From: Streptomyces sp. A1277
Lineage (GTDB): Bacteria > Actinomycetota > Actinomycetes > Streptomycetales > Streptomycetaceae
Direction of reading: 5' to 3'
NCBI RefSeq assembly: GCF_004795015.1
Contig: NZ_SSBI01000059.1
Location: 1 to 46,533, forward strand
Length of the DNA: 46,533 nucleotides
Shown: one piece after another, positions 1 to 8,500 of the stretch
Numbering within the stretch: the stretch's first letter is position 1
Layout: every line of letters starts with the position of its first letter
Program-made: the position numbers and the translations under genes
The notes under the pieces: model-generated
Seen by the model: the letters and a program-made list of their open reading frames with translations, nothing else
Database searches by the model: none
What the model was told of the DNA's origin: nothing

Positions 1-459
1 GAGGGCCGCGCCGGGGCCGGGGGCTGGGCCGGGGGCCGGGCCGGGGCTGAGGGCTGGGTCGGGGGCCGGGCCGGGGCTGAGGGCTGGGTCGGGGGTGGGG
101 CCGGGGTCCGTTGCGGGAACGGGTTCCGGGGCGGCCCGGGCGGGCTGCTCGGCGGGCTCCGGCACCGGGTCCGCCGTGGGGGCGGCGCAGGCGGCGGCCG
201 TGCGGTGGACGCAGGCCGGGGCGAGGAGGCAGCCGCAGGTGATGGCGTCCGTCGTCGCCACCACGCCGCCCGGGGCGTGCAGGCGCAACTCGGTCTCGTC
301 GTCGACCTCGATCGTCACCGTGTCCCCGTCGCGGTGGGTCGGGCGGGCGCCGAGCTTGGCGACCATCGCGTCCAGCCGCTTGCGCAGCCGGGGCGAGAGG
401 TCCTCCACGAGCGTGGCCGTGACCTCCGGCGCGACGGGTGGCAGCTGAGCGGCGGTCAT
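1..459 (-). CDS. SWIM zinc-finger protein, N-terminal part (cut by window edge)
   Basis: The reading frame starts at ATG 459, overlaps the preceding VWA gene by 4 nt (ATGA) and runs off the left edge, so 153 codons are visible. Residues 75-85 (CGCLLAPACVH) form a CxC-x5-CxH pattern, the zinc-binding signature of SWIM domains. After it comes a long Pro/Ala/Asp linker built from 30-bp DNA repeats. In E. coli the SWIM protein YehQ sits beside a MoxR ATPase and a VWA protein, the same company as here. SWIM domains bind DNA or proteins; its specific role is not known. The C-terminal domain lies outside the window. Confidence 0.8.
   Translation of the reverse strand, partial: MTAAQLPPVAPEVTATLVEDLSPRLRKRLDAMVAKLGARPTHRDGDTVTIEVDDETELRLHAPGGVVATTDAITCGCLLAPACVHRTAAACAAPTADPVPEPAEQPARAAPEPVPATDPGPTPDPALSPGPAPDPALSPGPAPGPAPGPGAAL
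31..90. repeat. Two perfect 30-bp tandem repeats in the SWIM gene linker
   Basis: Positions 31-60 and 61-90 are identical, and a degenerate copy continues after 90. Read on the minus strand they encode a ten-residue Pro/Ala/Asp/Leu/Ser/Gly unit. This is an in-frame, length-variable linker and not a mobile element. Confidence 0.85.
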
Positions 460-3400
460 GCGGTCTTCTCCCCTATCCAGCGGGCCAGTTCGAGCGGGCT
501 GAGGGCCGCCACGGGCATGCCGGCGGCCACGAGTTGCCCGGCGACGCCCGTCGAATAGCGTGGCCGCCCGGCGTCGTCGAGACTCGCGCATCCGAGGACG
601 TGGCAGCCGGTGGCCGCCAGGGCCCGTACTTCGGCCAGCAGTCCACCGAGCGGTGCGCCCTCCTCGAAGTCGCTGATGACGACGACGAGGGTGCGGGTCG
701 GCACCGTGATGAGGCTTCGGGCGTGCCGCAGCCCGGCGGCGATGTGCGTGCCCCCGCCCACGCTCACCTCCAGCAGGAGGGAGAGGGGATCGTTGACATG
801 GCCGGTGAGGTCGACGACCTCCGTGGAGAAGGCCAGGAAGTGGGTGCTCAGGGTCGGCACACCGGCGAGCACGGACGCGGTCAGCGCGGACCAGATCGTG
901 GACGCCTCCATGGATCCGGAGACGTCGGTGACCAGGATCAGGCGCCAGTCGGCCGACCGGCGGGCGCGACTGCGGAACACCGGCTTCTCGGGGATCACCT
1001 GGACCGTGCCGTCGGCCGTCCGCCGGGCGGTGGCCAGGTTGGCGCGCAGCGTGCGCGCGAGGTCCAGCCGCCCGCCGGGGCGGCGGGTGGGCCGGGCCGC
1101 CATCGTGCCGGTGAGGGCGGGGCGCAGCCGGGTGGCGAGTTGCCGGGTCAGTTCGTCGACCAGGTGGCGGACCAGGGGCCGGAGCGCCGCGAGGCGGGCC
1201 TCGGGGAGGCCGCCGGCGTACCGCAGGACCGTCCGGAGCAGTTCCACGGAGGGGGTGACGGCCGCCGGGTCGATTTCGGCGAGCACGTCCTGTCGGCCCG
1301 TGGCGGCCGCGGCGGCGAGGACCTCCTCGCGGATGCCGGGGCCGAACAGCGCGGCCAGTTCCTCGGACCACTCGCGGACACCGGGAAACGAGGGTTCCCG
1401 GCCGCCGCGCGATCCGACGCCGCTGCCGGGGCCGGGCAGGCCGCCGCGGGATCCCTCGCCGTGTCCCGCGCCGTAGAGCTCGTCCAGGGCGGTCGCCAGG
1501 CGGGCGGCGCCGGACGGCAGCCGGTCGGGGCGCCGGCCGAGCACGAGGCGCCACCGGTCGGCGGGCGCGAGGGTCCGCCCGGGGGCGGCCCCGGTGGAGG
1601 GTGCGGTGGCGGGGCGCGGTGCGGCGGGGTGGCCGGACAGCTGTGGGAGCCGGTCGTCGTGCGGGGGTGGCGGGACGGGCAGGCCGAGGCCGGTCAGGAG
1701 CGCACGGGCCGCGAGGTCGGCGGCCGTACGGCGGGCCAGCTCGGCCGGGTCGTCCGCGTCGAGGCTGTCCACCCGTTCGCCAAGACGCTCCTCGACGGTG
1801 TCGAGCAGCCGGTCCCGGGCGGCCGGGCTCAGGGTGTCGAAGCCGCCGCGCAGGGCCGGCAGCCGGGCCAGGAACGCGGTGTCGTCCAGCTCGGTGACCC
1901 GGTGCAGCAACGGGTCCAGGGCGTCCACTCCGACGGCCAGGAGCGGGCCCGCCACCGTCAGGAGCCCGGTGAGACGGGCGGTGAGCGCGGCCCGGGAGGC
2001 GCTGTCGACGGCTCCGTCCACCCAGGAGGCGACGCGCGCCCCGTAGCTCCCGGCCTCTTCGTGGCCCGTGAGCACTCTGACCGCTCCGGCCGCCGCCGCG
2101 ATCAACGGGGCGCCGCCGGCGGCGAGCCGGGCGAGGGCGGCGGTGAGCCGGATGCCGCCCACCCTGTCGGCCCGCTGGGCCAGTTCGAGCAGGGCCCGGG
2201 CGTCCTCGGCGTCCTCGGAGCCGGTCAGGCCGTCGACCTGGCGGACCGCTGCCGAGGTCAGGAGTTCGGCCGCGTGCGCGGTGCGGGCGGCCCGGGCGGT
2301 GGCGGTGGCGTCGGGGGCCGAAGAGGGGGCGGGGGCCGAGGAGGCGTTGGGGATCGAGGAGGCGTCGGGGGCCAACGAGGCGTCAGGCGCCGAGGAAGCG
2401 TCGGGCGCGGCCAGGCCGGGCAGGTGGCCGGCGTCGATGCGGTCCAGCAGGTCGAGTCCGGCGAGGAGTTCGGGAAGGGTGCCGCTCGCGGGGAGCACGG
2501 CCGCCAGTTCCGTCAGCCGTTCGTCGGCCAGGGCGGGGAGTCCGCACTCGGCGGCCTCCGTGAGGCCGCGGACGACCTGGGCGGCTGCCGGGCCGCCCTC
2601 CGCGCGCTCGGCCGCATGCCTCTGCCGCAGCACGCCCTCGGCCGCCTGTGCCGGGGTGACGCCTCGGGTGCCGGCCGCGGTGAGCATCGCGGCCGTCGCC
2701 GGGGTCCAGCGCACCTGCCAGCGCGTCGTGAGTCCTTCCGTGCCCGCCGCGCCGGTCACCTCCTGCTCCTGTGCGTACGGGATGCCGCACACCGTCAGCC
2801 GGCGCAGCAGCAGTTCGCGGCGCCGGTCCAGGGTGGAGCGCGCCGGATCGAGCCGGAGGTCGCGCGGCGTCTTCTCGTGCGCGTCCGGGCCGGGGAGGGA
2901 GAGCGCCGCGGTCTCGGCCTCGACGGCGGGGCCCAGTCCGCTGCGGGGAGCGGCGGGCGTGGGCCGTCCGGTGCGGTCTCCGACGAGTACGCGTTCGAGG
3001 GCACGAGCGACGGCGCGGCCGGTGCCGTAGGTCTCGCCGCGTCCCAGCACCGTCTGCACGGCTTCCAGGAGTTCGCCGCGGCCGGGGGCGGGCAGGTCGC
3101 GCAGGCGGGCCAGGTCACCGGCCACCCGGACGACCTCCCGGCCGTCCGCCGGGCCGTAGGGGTGGCCCTGTTCGCGCAGGGCCACGCAGACACGGACGGC
3201 GGTGCGGATCAGCGCCTCGTGCAGCGCTGCCGGGTCCCCGGCGGCGTCCAGAACGATGTGCTGCCACTCGGGGTCCCGGATCCCGGCCGGGTAGCCGGAG
3301 CGCGAGTCGAGCAACGGATACGTGTACGGGACGAGGGAGACCGTGGACGCCGCCGTCCCGGCGGAGCCGTTCGCGAGGCCGTCCGCGGCCGGCTCGGGCG

Positions 3401-4334
3401 CGGCGGTCGGCGCGTGCCGCGCTTCCGGCGCGGGTCCCCCGGCGCCGGGTGGCAGCAGCGCCGCGGTGTGGAAGGCTCCCACCACCACGGCGGGCCGCCG
3501 CCCGCTCGCCAGGGCCTCGGCGATGTGTCCGCGCATGCATGCCTCGCGGATCAGGTCCGTGCGGGCCACGCCGCCCCGGGCCACGGCCTCGTGGCGCAGC
3601 GCCCAGCCGGTGAGCAGGGCGGCGCGGCGCAGCGCCTCGGGCGTCGAGCCCGGCGCTCGGGCCTCCACCAGTCGGTCCCACAGGTCGTCGCCGTCCCGGC
3701 CGGTGAGCCCGGACCGGAGCGCGTCGGAAAGGCCGTGCGCCTCCCCGGGCGTGGGCACGGAGTCGGCGCCCGGGACGGGTGCGGGGCTGACCGGACCTCC
3801 CCCGGCCCACGCCCGGTCGGCCAGCGCAAGGTCGCAGGCCACGGCCGGGACTCCGTTTCTGGCCGCCCAGCGCAGAGCGACCAGTTCGGGCGAGAAGTCC
3901 GCGAACGGGTAGAAGGCCGGGCCTCGTTCGCCCGCCGAGCCGGCGCCGGGCCCGCCACCGGGCACGGCGGCCAGCGCCACCGGGGCCTCGGTCTCCTCGT
4001 GGGCGAGCCAGCCCAGCCAGGGCTGGAACTCGGCGGGCAGTTCGACGAGGAGGACGTCGGGGGCCGCCGCGTCCAGCAGGGCCGGGAGGGCGGCCGCCAG
4101 CGAGGGCGCGTGGTGGCGCACCCCGATCAGGAACGGCGACCCGGGACCGGTCGCCGCGAGGGCCGCCACCGCGGCTTCCGGGGTGACAGGCCCGACCGCC
4201 GGGGTGACAGGCCCGGCTTCCGAGGTGACAGGCCCGACCACCGGGGTGACAGGCCCGGCCGCCGCGCCGTGCGGCGGGTAGGCGGCCGGCGCGACGGCGA
4301 TGGGCGGCGCCCCGGGAGTGGTCGACTCGCTCAT
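456..4334 (-). CDS. DUF5682-VWA fusion protein (YehM + YehP type)
   Basis: A 1,292-aa protein starting at ATG 4334, 3 nt after the AAA+ gene stop; GGAG inside the end of that gene can serve as RBS. The N-terminal part (about residues 50-880) carries the opening motif GVRHHAPS and VLLVELPAEF seen in the DUF5682/YehM family. From about residue 920 (DRWRLVLG, then a DELYGAGHGEG stretch) it resembles the start of stand-alone VWA proteins. The C-terminal VWA domain has the MIDAS residues: DVSGSM near 1137, GGGTH near 1195 and SDFEEG near 1222, so metal-dependent ligand binding should be intact. In E. coli and, to my knowledge, many actinobacteria these halves are separate genes. A VWA partner normally works with a MoxR AAA+ ATPase, encoded just upstream. 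Two low-complexity linkers are present, one from 21-bp repeats at the N terminus and one rich in Ala/Pro/Asp/Ser near residues 640-670. Confidence 0.85.
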   Translation of the reverse strand: MSESTTPGAPPIAVAPAAYPPHGAAAGPVTPVVGPVTSEAGPVTPAVGPVTPEAAVAALAATGPGSPFLIGVRHHAPSLAAALPALLDAAAPDVLLVELPAEFQPWLGWLAHEETEAPVALAAVPGGGPGAGSAGERGPAFYPFADFSPELVALRWAARNGVPAVACDLALADRAWAGGGPVSPAPVPGADSVPTPGEAHGLSDALRSGLTGRDGDDLWDRLVEARAPGSTPEALRRAALLTGWALRHEAVARGGVARTDLIREACMRGHIAEALASGRRPAVVVGAFHTAALLPPGAGGPAPEARHAPTAAPEPAADGLANGSAGTAASTVSLVPYTYPLLDSRSGYPAGIRDPEWQHIVLDAAGDPAALHEALIRTAVRVCVALREQGHPYGPADGREVVRVAGDLARLRDLPAPGRGELLEAVQTVLGRGETYGTGRAVARALERVLVGDRTGRPTPAAPRSGLGPAVEAETAALSLPGPDAHEKTPRDLRLDPARSTLDRRRELLLRRLTVCGIPYAQEQEVTGAAGTEGLTTRWQVRWTPATAAMLTAAGTRGVTPAQAAEGVLRQRHAAERAEGGPAAAQVVRGLTEAAECGLPALADERLTELAAVLPASGTLPELLAGLDLLDRIDAGHLPGLAAPDASSAPDASLAPDASSIPNASSAPAPSSAPDATATARAARTAHAAELLTSAAVRQVDGLTGSEDAEDARALLELAQRADRVGGIRLTAALARLAAGGAPLIAAAAGAVRVLTGHEEAGSYGARVASWVDGAVDSASRAALTARLTGLLTVAGPLLAVGVDALDPLLHRVTELDDTAFLARLPALRGGFDTLSPAARDRLLDTVEERLGERVDSLDADDPAELARRTAADLAARALLTGLGLPVPPPPHDDRLPQLSGHPAAPRPATAPSTGAAPGRTLAPADRWRLVLGRRPDRLPSGAARLATALDELYGAGHGEGSRGGLPGPGSGVGSRGGREPSFPGVREWSEELAALFGPGIREEVLAAAAATGRQDVLAEIDPAAVTPSVELLRTVLRYAGGLPEARLAALRPLVRHLVDELTRQLATRLRPALTGTMAARPTRRPGGRLDLARTLRANLATARRTADGTVQVIPEKPVFRSRARRSADWRLILVTDVSGSMEASTIWSALTASVLAGVPTLSTHFLAFSTEVVDLTGHVNDPLSLLLEVSVGGGTHIAAGLRHARSLITVPTRTLVVVISDFEEGAPLGGLLAEVRALAATGCHVLGCASLDDAGRPRYSTGVAGQLVAAGMPVAALSPLELARWIGEKTA
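4180..4263. repeat. Four 21-bp tandem repeats at the 5' end of the DUF5682-VWA gene
   Basis: Units at 4180, 4201, 4222 and 4243 differ at only a few bases. Each encodes a GPVT-P-type heptapeptide in frame, giving a flexible N-terminal extension ahead of the conserved domain. Confidence 0.85.
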
Positions 4335-4337
4335 CCG

Positions 4338-5558
4338 TCAGTTCTCCAGTACCGCGCGCAGGTCCCACAGGGCACGCCAGGTGGCCGCTCCCTGCTCGGC
4401 GCGTCTGCGCACCGGCCCGTCCCAGTACCCCAGCAGCCGTGCCGCGTCGGCGGGGTCGTCCTTGCGGACCACGCCGAGCAGATGGCCGGGCAGGAGCGAG
4501 AGCACGTCCCGGTCGCCGGGGAAGTAGGCGGCGGCCAGGCCCAGGGAGCCCGCCACCGAGACCGCCTCCGCCGTGCTCATCACCGTGGAGGGGCGCTCGA
4601 CCTCCCAGCCCTCCACGGAGCGGCCCTCGCGCAGGTCCCGGAATGCGGTGACCAGGGCCTCGAGGACCGCGTCGTCCACCTGGTAGGCGGCGCCCGCGCG
4701 TTCGACGGCCGCCCGTGACTGGCGCCGGACGAGCGCGGTCTCGGCGTCCACGTCCCCGATCGGGCCCACGGTCTCGAAGTTGAAGCGCCGCTTCAGCGCG
4801 GCGGACATCTCCGAGACGCCCTTGTCCCGCAGGTTGGCGGTGGCGATGAGGGTGAATCCGGGGGCCGCGTGCACCTGGGCGCCCGCGCCGCCCGCGAGTT
4901 CGGGCACAGCGATCCGCCGCTCGGAGAGCAGGGACACGAGGGCGTCCTGGACCTCCGGCAGGCAGCGGGTGATCTCCTCGACGCGGGCGACGGCCCCCCG
5001 GTTCATGGCGGCGAGCACCGGTGAGGGCACCAGGGCCTGCTCGGTGGGGCCCTGGGCGAGCAGCAGCGCGTAGTTCCAGCCGTACTTGAGCTGGTCCTCG
5101 GTGGTGCCCGCGGTGCCCTGCACGGTGAGCGCGCTGGTCCCGCAGACGGCCGCCGACAGCAGCTCGGAGAGCATGGACTTGGCGGTGCCGGGTTCGCCCA
5201 CGAGGAGGAGCCCGCGCTCTCCGGCGAGGGTGACCACGCACCGTTCGACCAGGGCGCGCTCGCCGACGAACTTCTGCTCGATCACCAGGCGGGACGGCAC
5301 CCCGGCTCCCGGCCGGACGCCCTTCGGCAGGCTCAGTGCCTGGCCCGCGCTGCCCATCACGAAGGTGACGACGGCACGCGGGGTGAGCAGCCAGCCGGGC
5401 GGGCGGGACCCCGAGTCATGGGCCGCGAGGAAGGCCAGCTCGGTGGCGTACCGGTCCTCGGGCGGTGTGACCTGGCGGTGTTCCCGGTCGGGCGCGTTGT
5501 CCTGGTCCGGGACGCCGCCCGTGGTGGTGCCCTTCACGGTGGTGGTGTCGTTCGTCAT
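4338..5558 (-). CDS. MoxR-family AAA+ ATPase (YehL type)
   Basis: A 406-aa protein. ATG 5558 was chosen because it forms an ATGA overlap with the upstream gene's stop; a longer open frame to 5864 lies inside that gene and is a shadow. Walker A is GEPGTAKS at residues 121-128, the Walker B region is RVEEITRC at 192-199, sensor 1 is TLIATAN at about 236, and an arginine-finger region KRRF lies near 257. The glutamate pair in Walker B and the TAKS P-loop are typical of MoxR proteins. MoxR ATPases act as chaperone-like remodelers with VWA partners (RavA-ViaA, NorQ-NorD). The VWA partner here is the next gene, and the two are almost certainly co-translated. It is expected to be cytoplasmic; the substrate is unknown. 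Confidence 0.9.
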   Translation of the reverse strand: MTNDTTTVKGTTTGGVPDQDNAPDREHRQVTPPEDRYATELAFLAAHDSGSRPPGWLLTPRAVVTFVMGSAGQALSLPKGVRPGAGVPSRLVIEQKFVGERALVERCVVTLAGERGLLLVGEPGTAKSMLSELLSAAVCGTSALTVQGTAGTTEDQLKYGWNYALLLAQGPTEQALVPSPVLAAMNRGAVARVEEITRCLPEVQDALVSLLSERRIAVPELAGGAGAQVHAAPGFTLIATANLRDKGVSEMSAALKRRFNFETVGPIGDVDAETALVRRQSRAAVERAGAAYQVDDAVLEALVTAFRDLREGRSVEGWEVERPSTVMSTAEAVSVAGSLGLAAAYFPGDRDVLSLLPGHLLGVVRKDDPADAARLLGYWDGPVRRRAEQGAATWRALWDLRAVLEN

Positions 5559-8500
5559 CGGCGGCGGCCCTTCCTGGGTGCGCGGGTGTCCAGTTCCTCG
5601 AAGCCCGGGGCGTCGCCGCCGCGGAGCCGCGCCCAGGCGGCTGCGTACAGCGCGGGCACGGGGAGGTGGGGCAGGGCCCGGGCGGACCCTGCCACGGGGT
5701 ACAGCTGTTCCTTCCAGGTCTCCAGCGGCAGTCCGGGGGCTCCGCGTTCGAGCCAGCCGCAGGGGAGGAACAGGGTGCGGCCGGCGCGGGAGCGCTTGGC
5801 CTCCACGACCAGGTCCGTGGCGGCGAGTTCCGCCCGGGTCTTCTTGACCCGGGCCGGCTTCCATCCGGTCCAGCGGACGCAGTTGCGGTCCGTCGGGTCG
5901 GGCAGGGCGAGCAGCATCAGATAGAGGGCGGCGGCGTCCGGACCCAGGCCGAGGACGTCGCCGGCCTCGGCCACCAGGTCCGGCACCGCACGCGTCGGGT
6001 CCTGGGCCGGGTGGTGCGGGGAGCCGTCGGGGGCGCCCGCGCAGACCAAGGTGTCGGACTCATCGCTCAGCAGTGCGCTCAGGGCGAGGAGATCACCGGT
6101 GCTGTGCGGGCCGACCGTGCCCTCGACGAGGCCGAACGCCGGGTCGTCGGGGCCTGCCAGGCCGGCCGGCCGGATGAACAGCTTCTCGTTGTTGCCGTAG
6201 CCGGGGCCGAGGAGCAGCGCCGTGCCGACCCGGACGAGGCCGTCGGGGCCGGCGCCGCCCGACTCGGGGAGCCCGTGGGCGGCGCGGACCACGGAGCCGA
6301 TCGAGCCCCCCGACTCGGTCCGCTCCAGGCCGAGGTCCAGCACCAGGTCCGGGTCGGCGAGGCGGCCGCGCAGGGCCTTGAGCCCCGCGGGCAGGTGGGC
6401 CCGCAGAGCGTGTCCGTACGGCAGTGCGTAGGCGAGTGTGCGCAGGGCGGTGAGGGCCGAGGAGACCGAACCGCGCGCGCTCACCCGGCGCAGGCCCGGG
6501 CGGCCGGTGCCGTCCTGGACATCGGTGCCGTGGGCGAGCCAGGGCCGGGAGTCCGCGTTGAGGATCAGGTCGACGGCTTCCGGGGTGGTGCCCGACAGGT
6601 CGAGGTCCATTTCCTCGGGGACGCGAACGAGGGAGGCCAGGCGCTCCTTCCAGACCTCGGCGGCGGCCCGGACGTCGGGGCCCGTGGACCACAGCTCGGC
6701 CGGGTCCGCGGGCAGCAGTGCCCGGAGCAGGGCGTGCCGGTCGTCGTGGGGCAGGGCGTCCAGCCTGGCCTGGGCCGCCTCGAAGGCACGTGCCTTCGCC
6801 CCGAGCAGCGCGAGCGCGTCCGCGCCGGGCTCCTGGACGGCCGCCGACAGCAGGGCGGTGGACTGGAGGGGGCCGATCGCGGTGGCCGCGTGGAACGCCT
6901 CGGCGGCCTCCGGGCGCCAGGGGGCCGGGCCCTGTTCCCGTACCAGGGCGGTGAGGCGGGTGAGCCGGTCGCGGGTGATGCCGTGCCGGTGGACGCGCTC
7001 GTGGTCCAGGACGAAGCCGGGGACGGCGCCGAAGGCGCCGGTCGGGTCGTGGTCCAGGGCGAGCCAGCGCGCCGCGTCGTCCCAGGAGCTGCGGCCGCGG
7101 TCGGCGATGACCACGACGGTACGCGAGCCCTTGCGCAGCACCTGGCCGATGCGGTGCACGGCCTCGGGCCGCCCCGGTCCCGTGGTCGCTCCTTGGAGCG
7201 GTTCGACCAGCACCACTTGCCGGACCGTGCCCGCCGGGTCGGCCAGCGGGCCCGCCGCGAGCGCCTCCAGGAACACGAGGAGCCCTGCGCGGTGTTCGGG
7301 GGAGGTGGCCGGCGAGGCGGCCCGGTAGGCCAGTTCCGGCAGGTTGTCGAGGAGGGAGGTCCAGGTCAGGGAGTCACCGGGCACGGTGCACTCGTCCCGC
7401 TGCCAGCCGTCCACGGGGGTGAACGGGACCTTGGACGTGATGGGCGGCCCGAACGCCGGCTCGCCGCCGAGGACGTGGTTGACCGCGAGGATCTGCCGGA
7501 TCACGGTCCACCGCCTGCCGGCTCCCCACCAGCCGCCGCGCATCCGCTCACAGCTCCAGGCGGAGGCGGTCTGCAGGGTCGTGTCGTCGCCGTGCTCGGG
7601 CTCGTGGTCGAAGAACATGCCCTGGGTGCGCGCGGTGTTCCGAGGCGTGGCCGGCTGCGCGGGCTGGGGCGGTTCCAGGTACCGGGCGGCTGCGACAGCC
7701 CGGTCCACCGCGTTGCGGACGAGGGCGGTGATGCCCGCGAGGAGCCGTGCGTCGGTCACCTCGGGCAGTACCCGGGCGACGGCCTCCTGGCTCAGCTCAC
7801 GCGACGAGGGTCCGGTGTACTCCTTGACGGCCTCGAACGCCTCCAGGTGCCGGGCGATCGCGGCGGCGACCTCGTTGAACAGCTCCTGCGCCCGGGAGTC
7901 CGTCAGATCCCGCAGGGTGGCGGAGCCCCGCTCGTCCCTCGGCCGCAGGGCGTGCCAGTAGGCGACGGGAGGCACGTAGGGGGTGCCCGCCGCGTCGTTG
8001 CCGCCGGCAGAGTCGGCGGTGACGGACCACAAGCGGCCGCCGGTGCCGTCCGTGTCCGCCGGGTGCGCCTCGACTGAGCGGTGGCGCAGGGCCACGACCG
8101 GGCGTGACCCGCCGGGCAGGTTGAGGGCGCCGAGCGGCACCGGGGACCCGTTCCCGGACAGCGGGTACGGCAGGCTGACCGTATGGCCGTCGGGGGTGCC
8201 GGCGACGGTCCGGTGCCCGTCGGCCGGAACGGCCGTGCCGGGCTCGGTGACCGTGCGGCGGACCCAGCGGCCGAGGACCGTGCCGTCCGTGCCGAACGGG
8301 GTGGCCTCCAGACCGGGCTGGAGGGGCAGCACCTGGCAGTGCTCGGGGAGCAGCCGGGTGCCGTCCTGCACTCCGGAGCGGAGGAAGGCGGGGAGGGATG
8401 CGCGGCCGTGCGTGCCGCCGGCCGGGTCGTACTCCAGCCACACCTGCTGCGTGCCCTGGCGGCCTTCCCGCCAGTGACCGGTGCCGTCGGAGATGACGGC

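Noticed and set aside
1..90. GC-rich tandem repeats as a CRISPR or recombination site
   Set aside because: The repeats are contiguous, in frame and encode a Pro-rich linker; there are no spacers.
438..4718. Plus-strand open frame of 1,426 codons
   Set aside because: It is antisense to the DUF5682-VWA and AAA+ genes and is Gly/Arg/Gln-rich, typical of a high-GC shadow frame with no recognisable domain.
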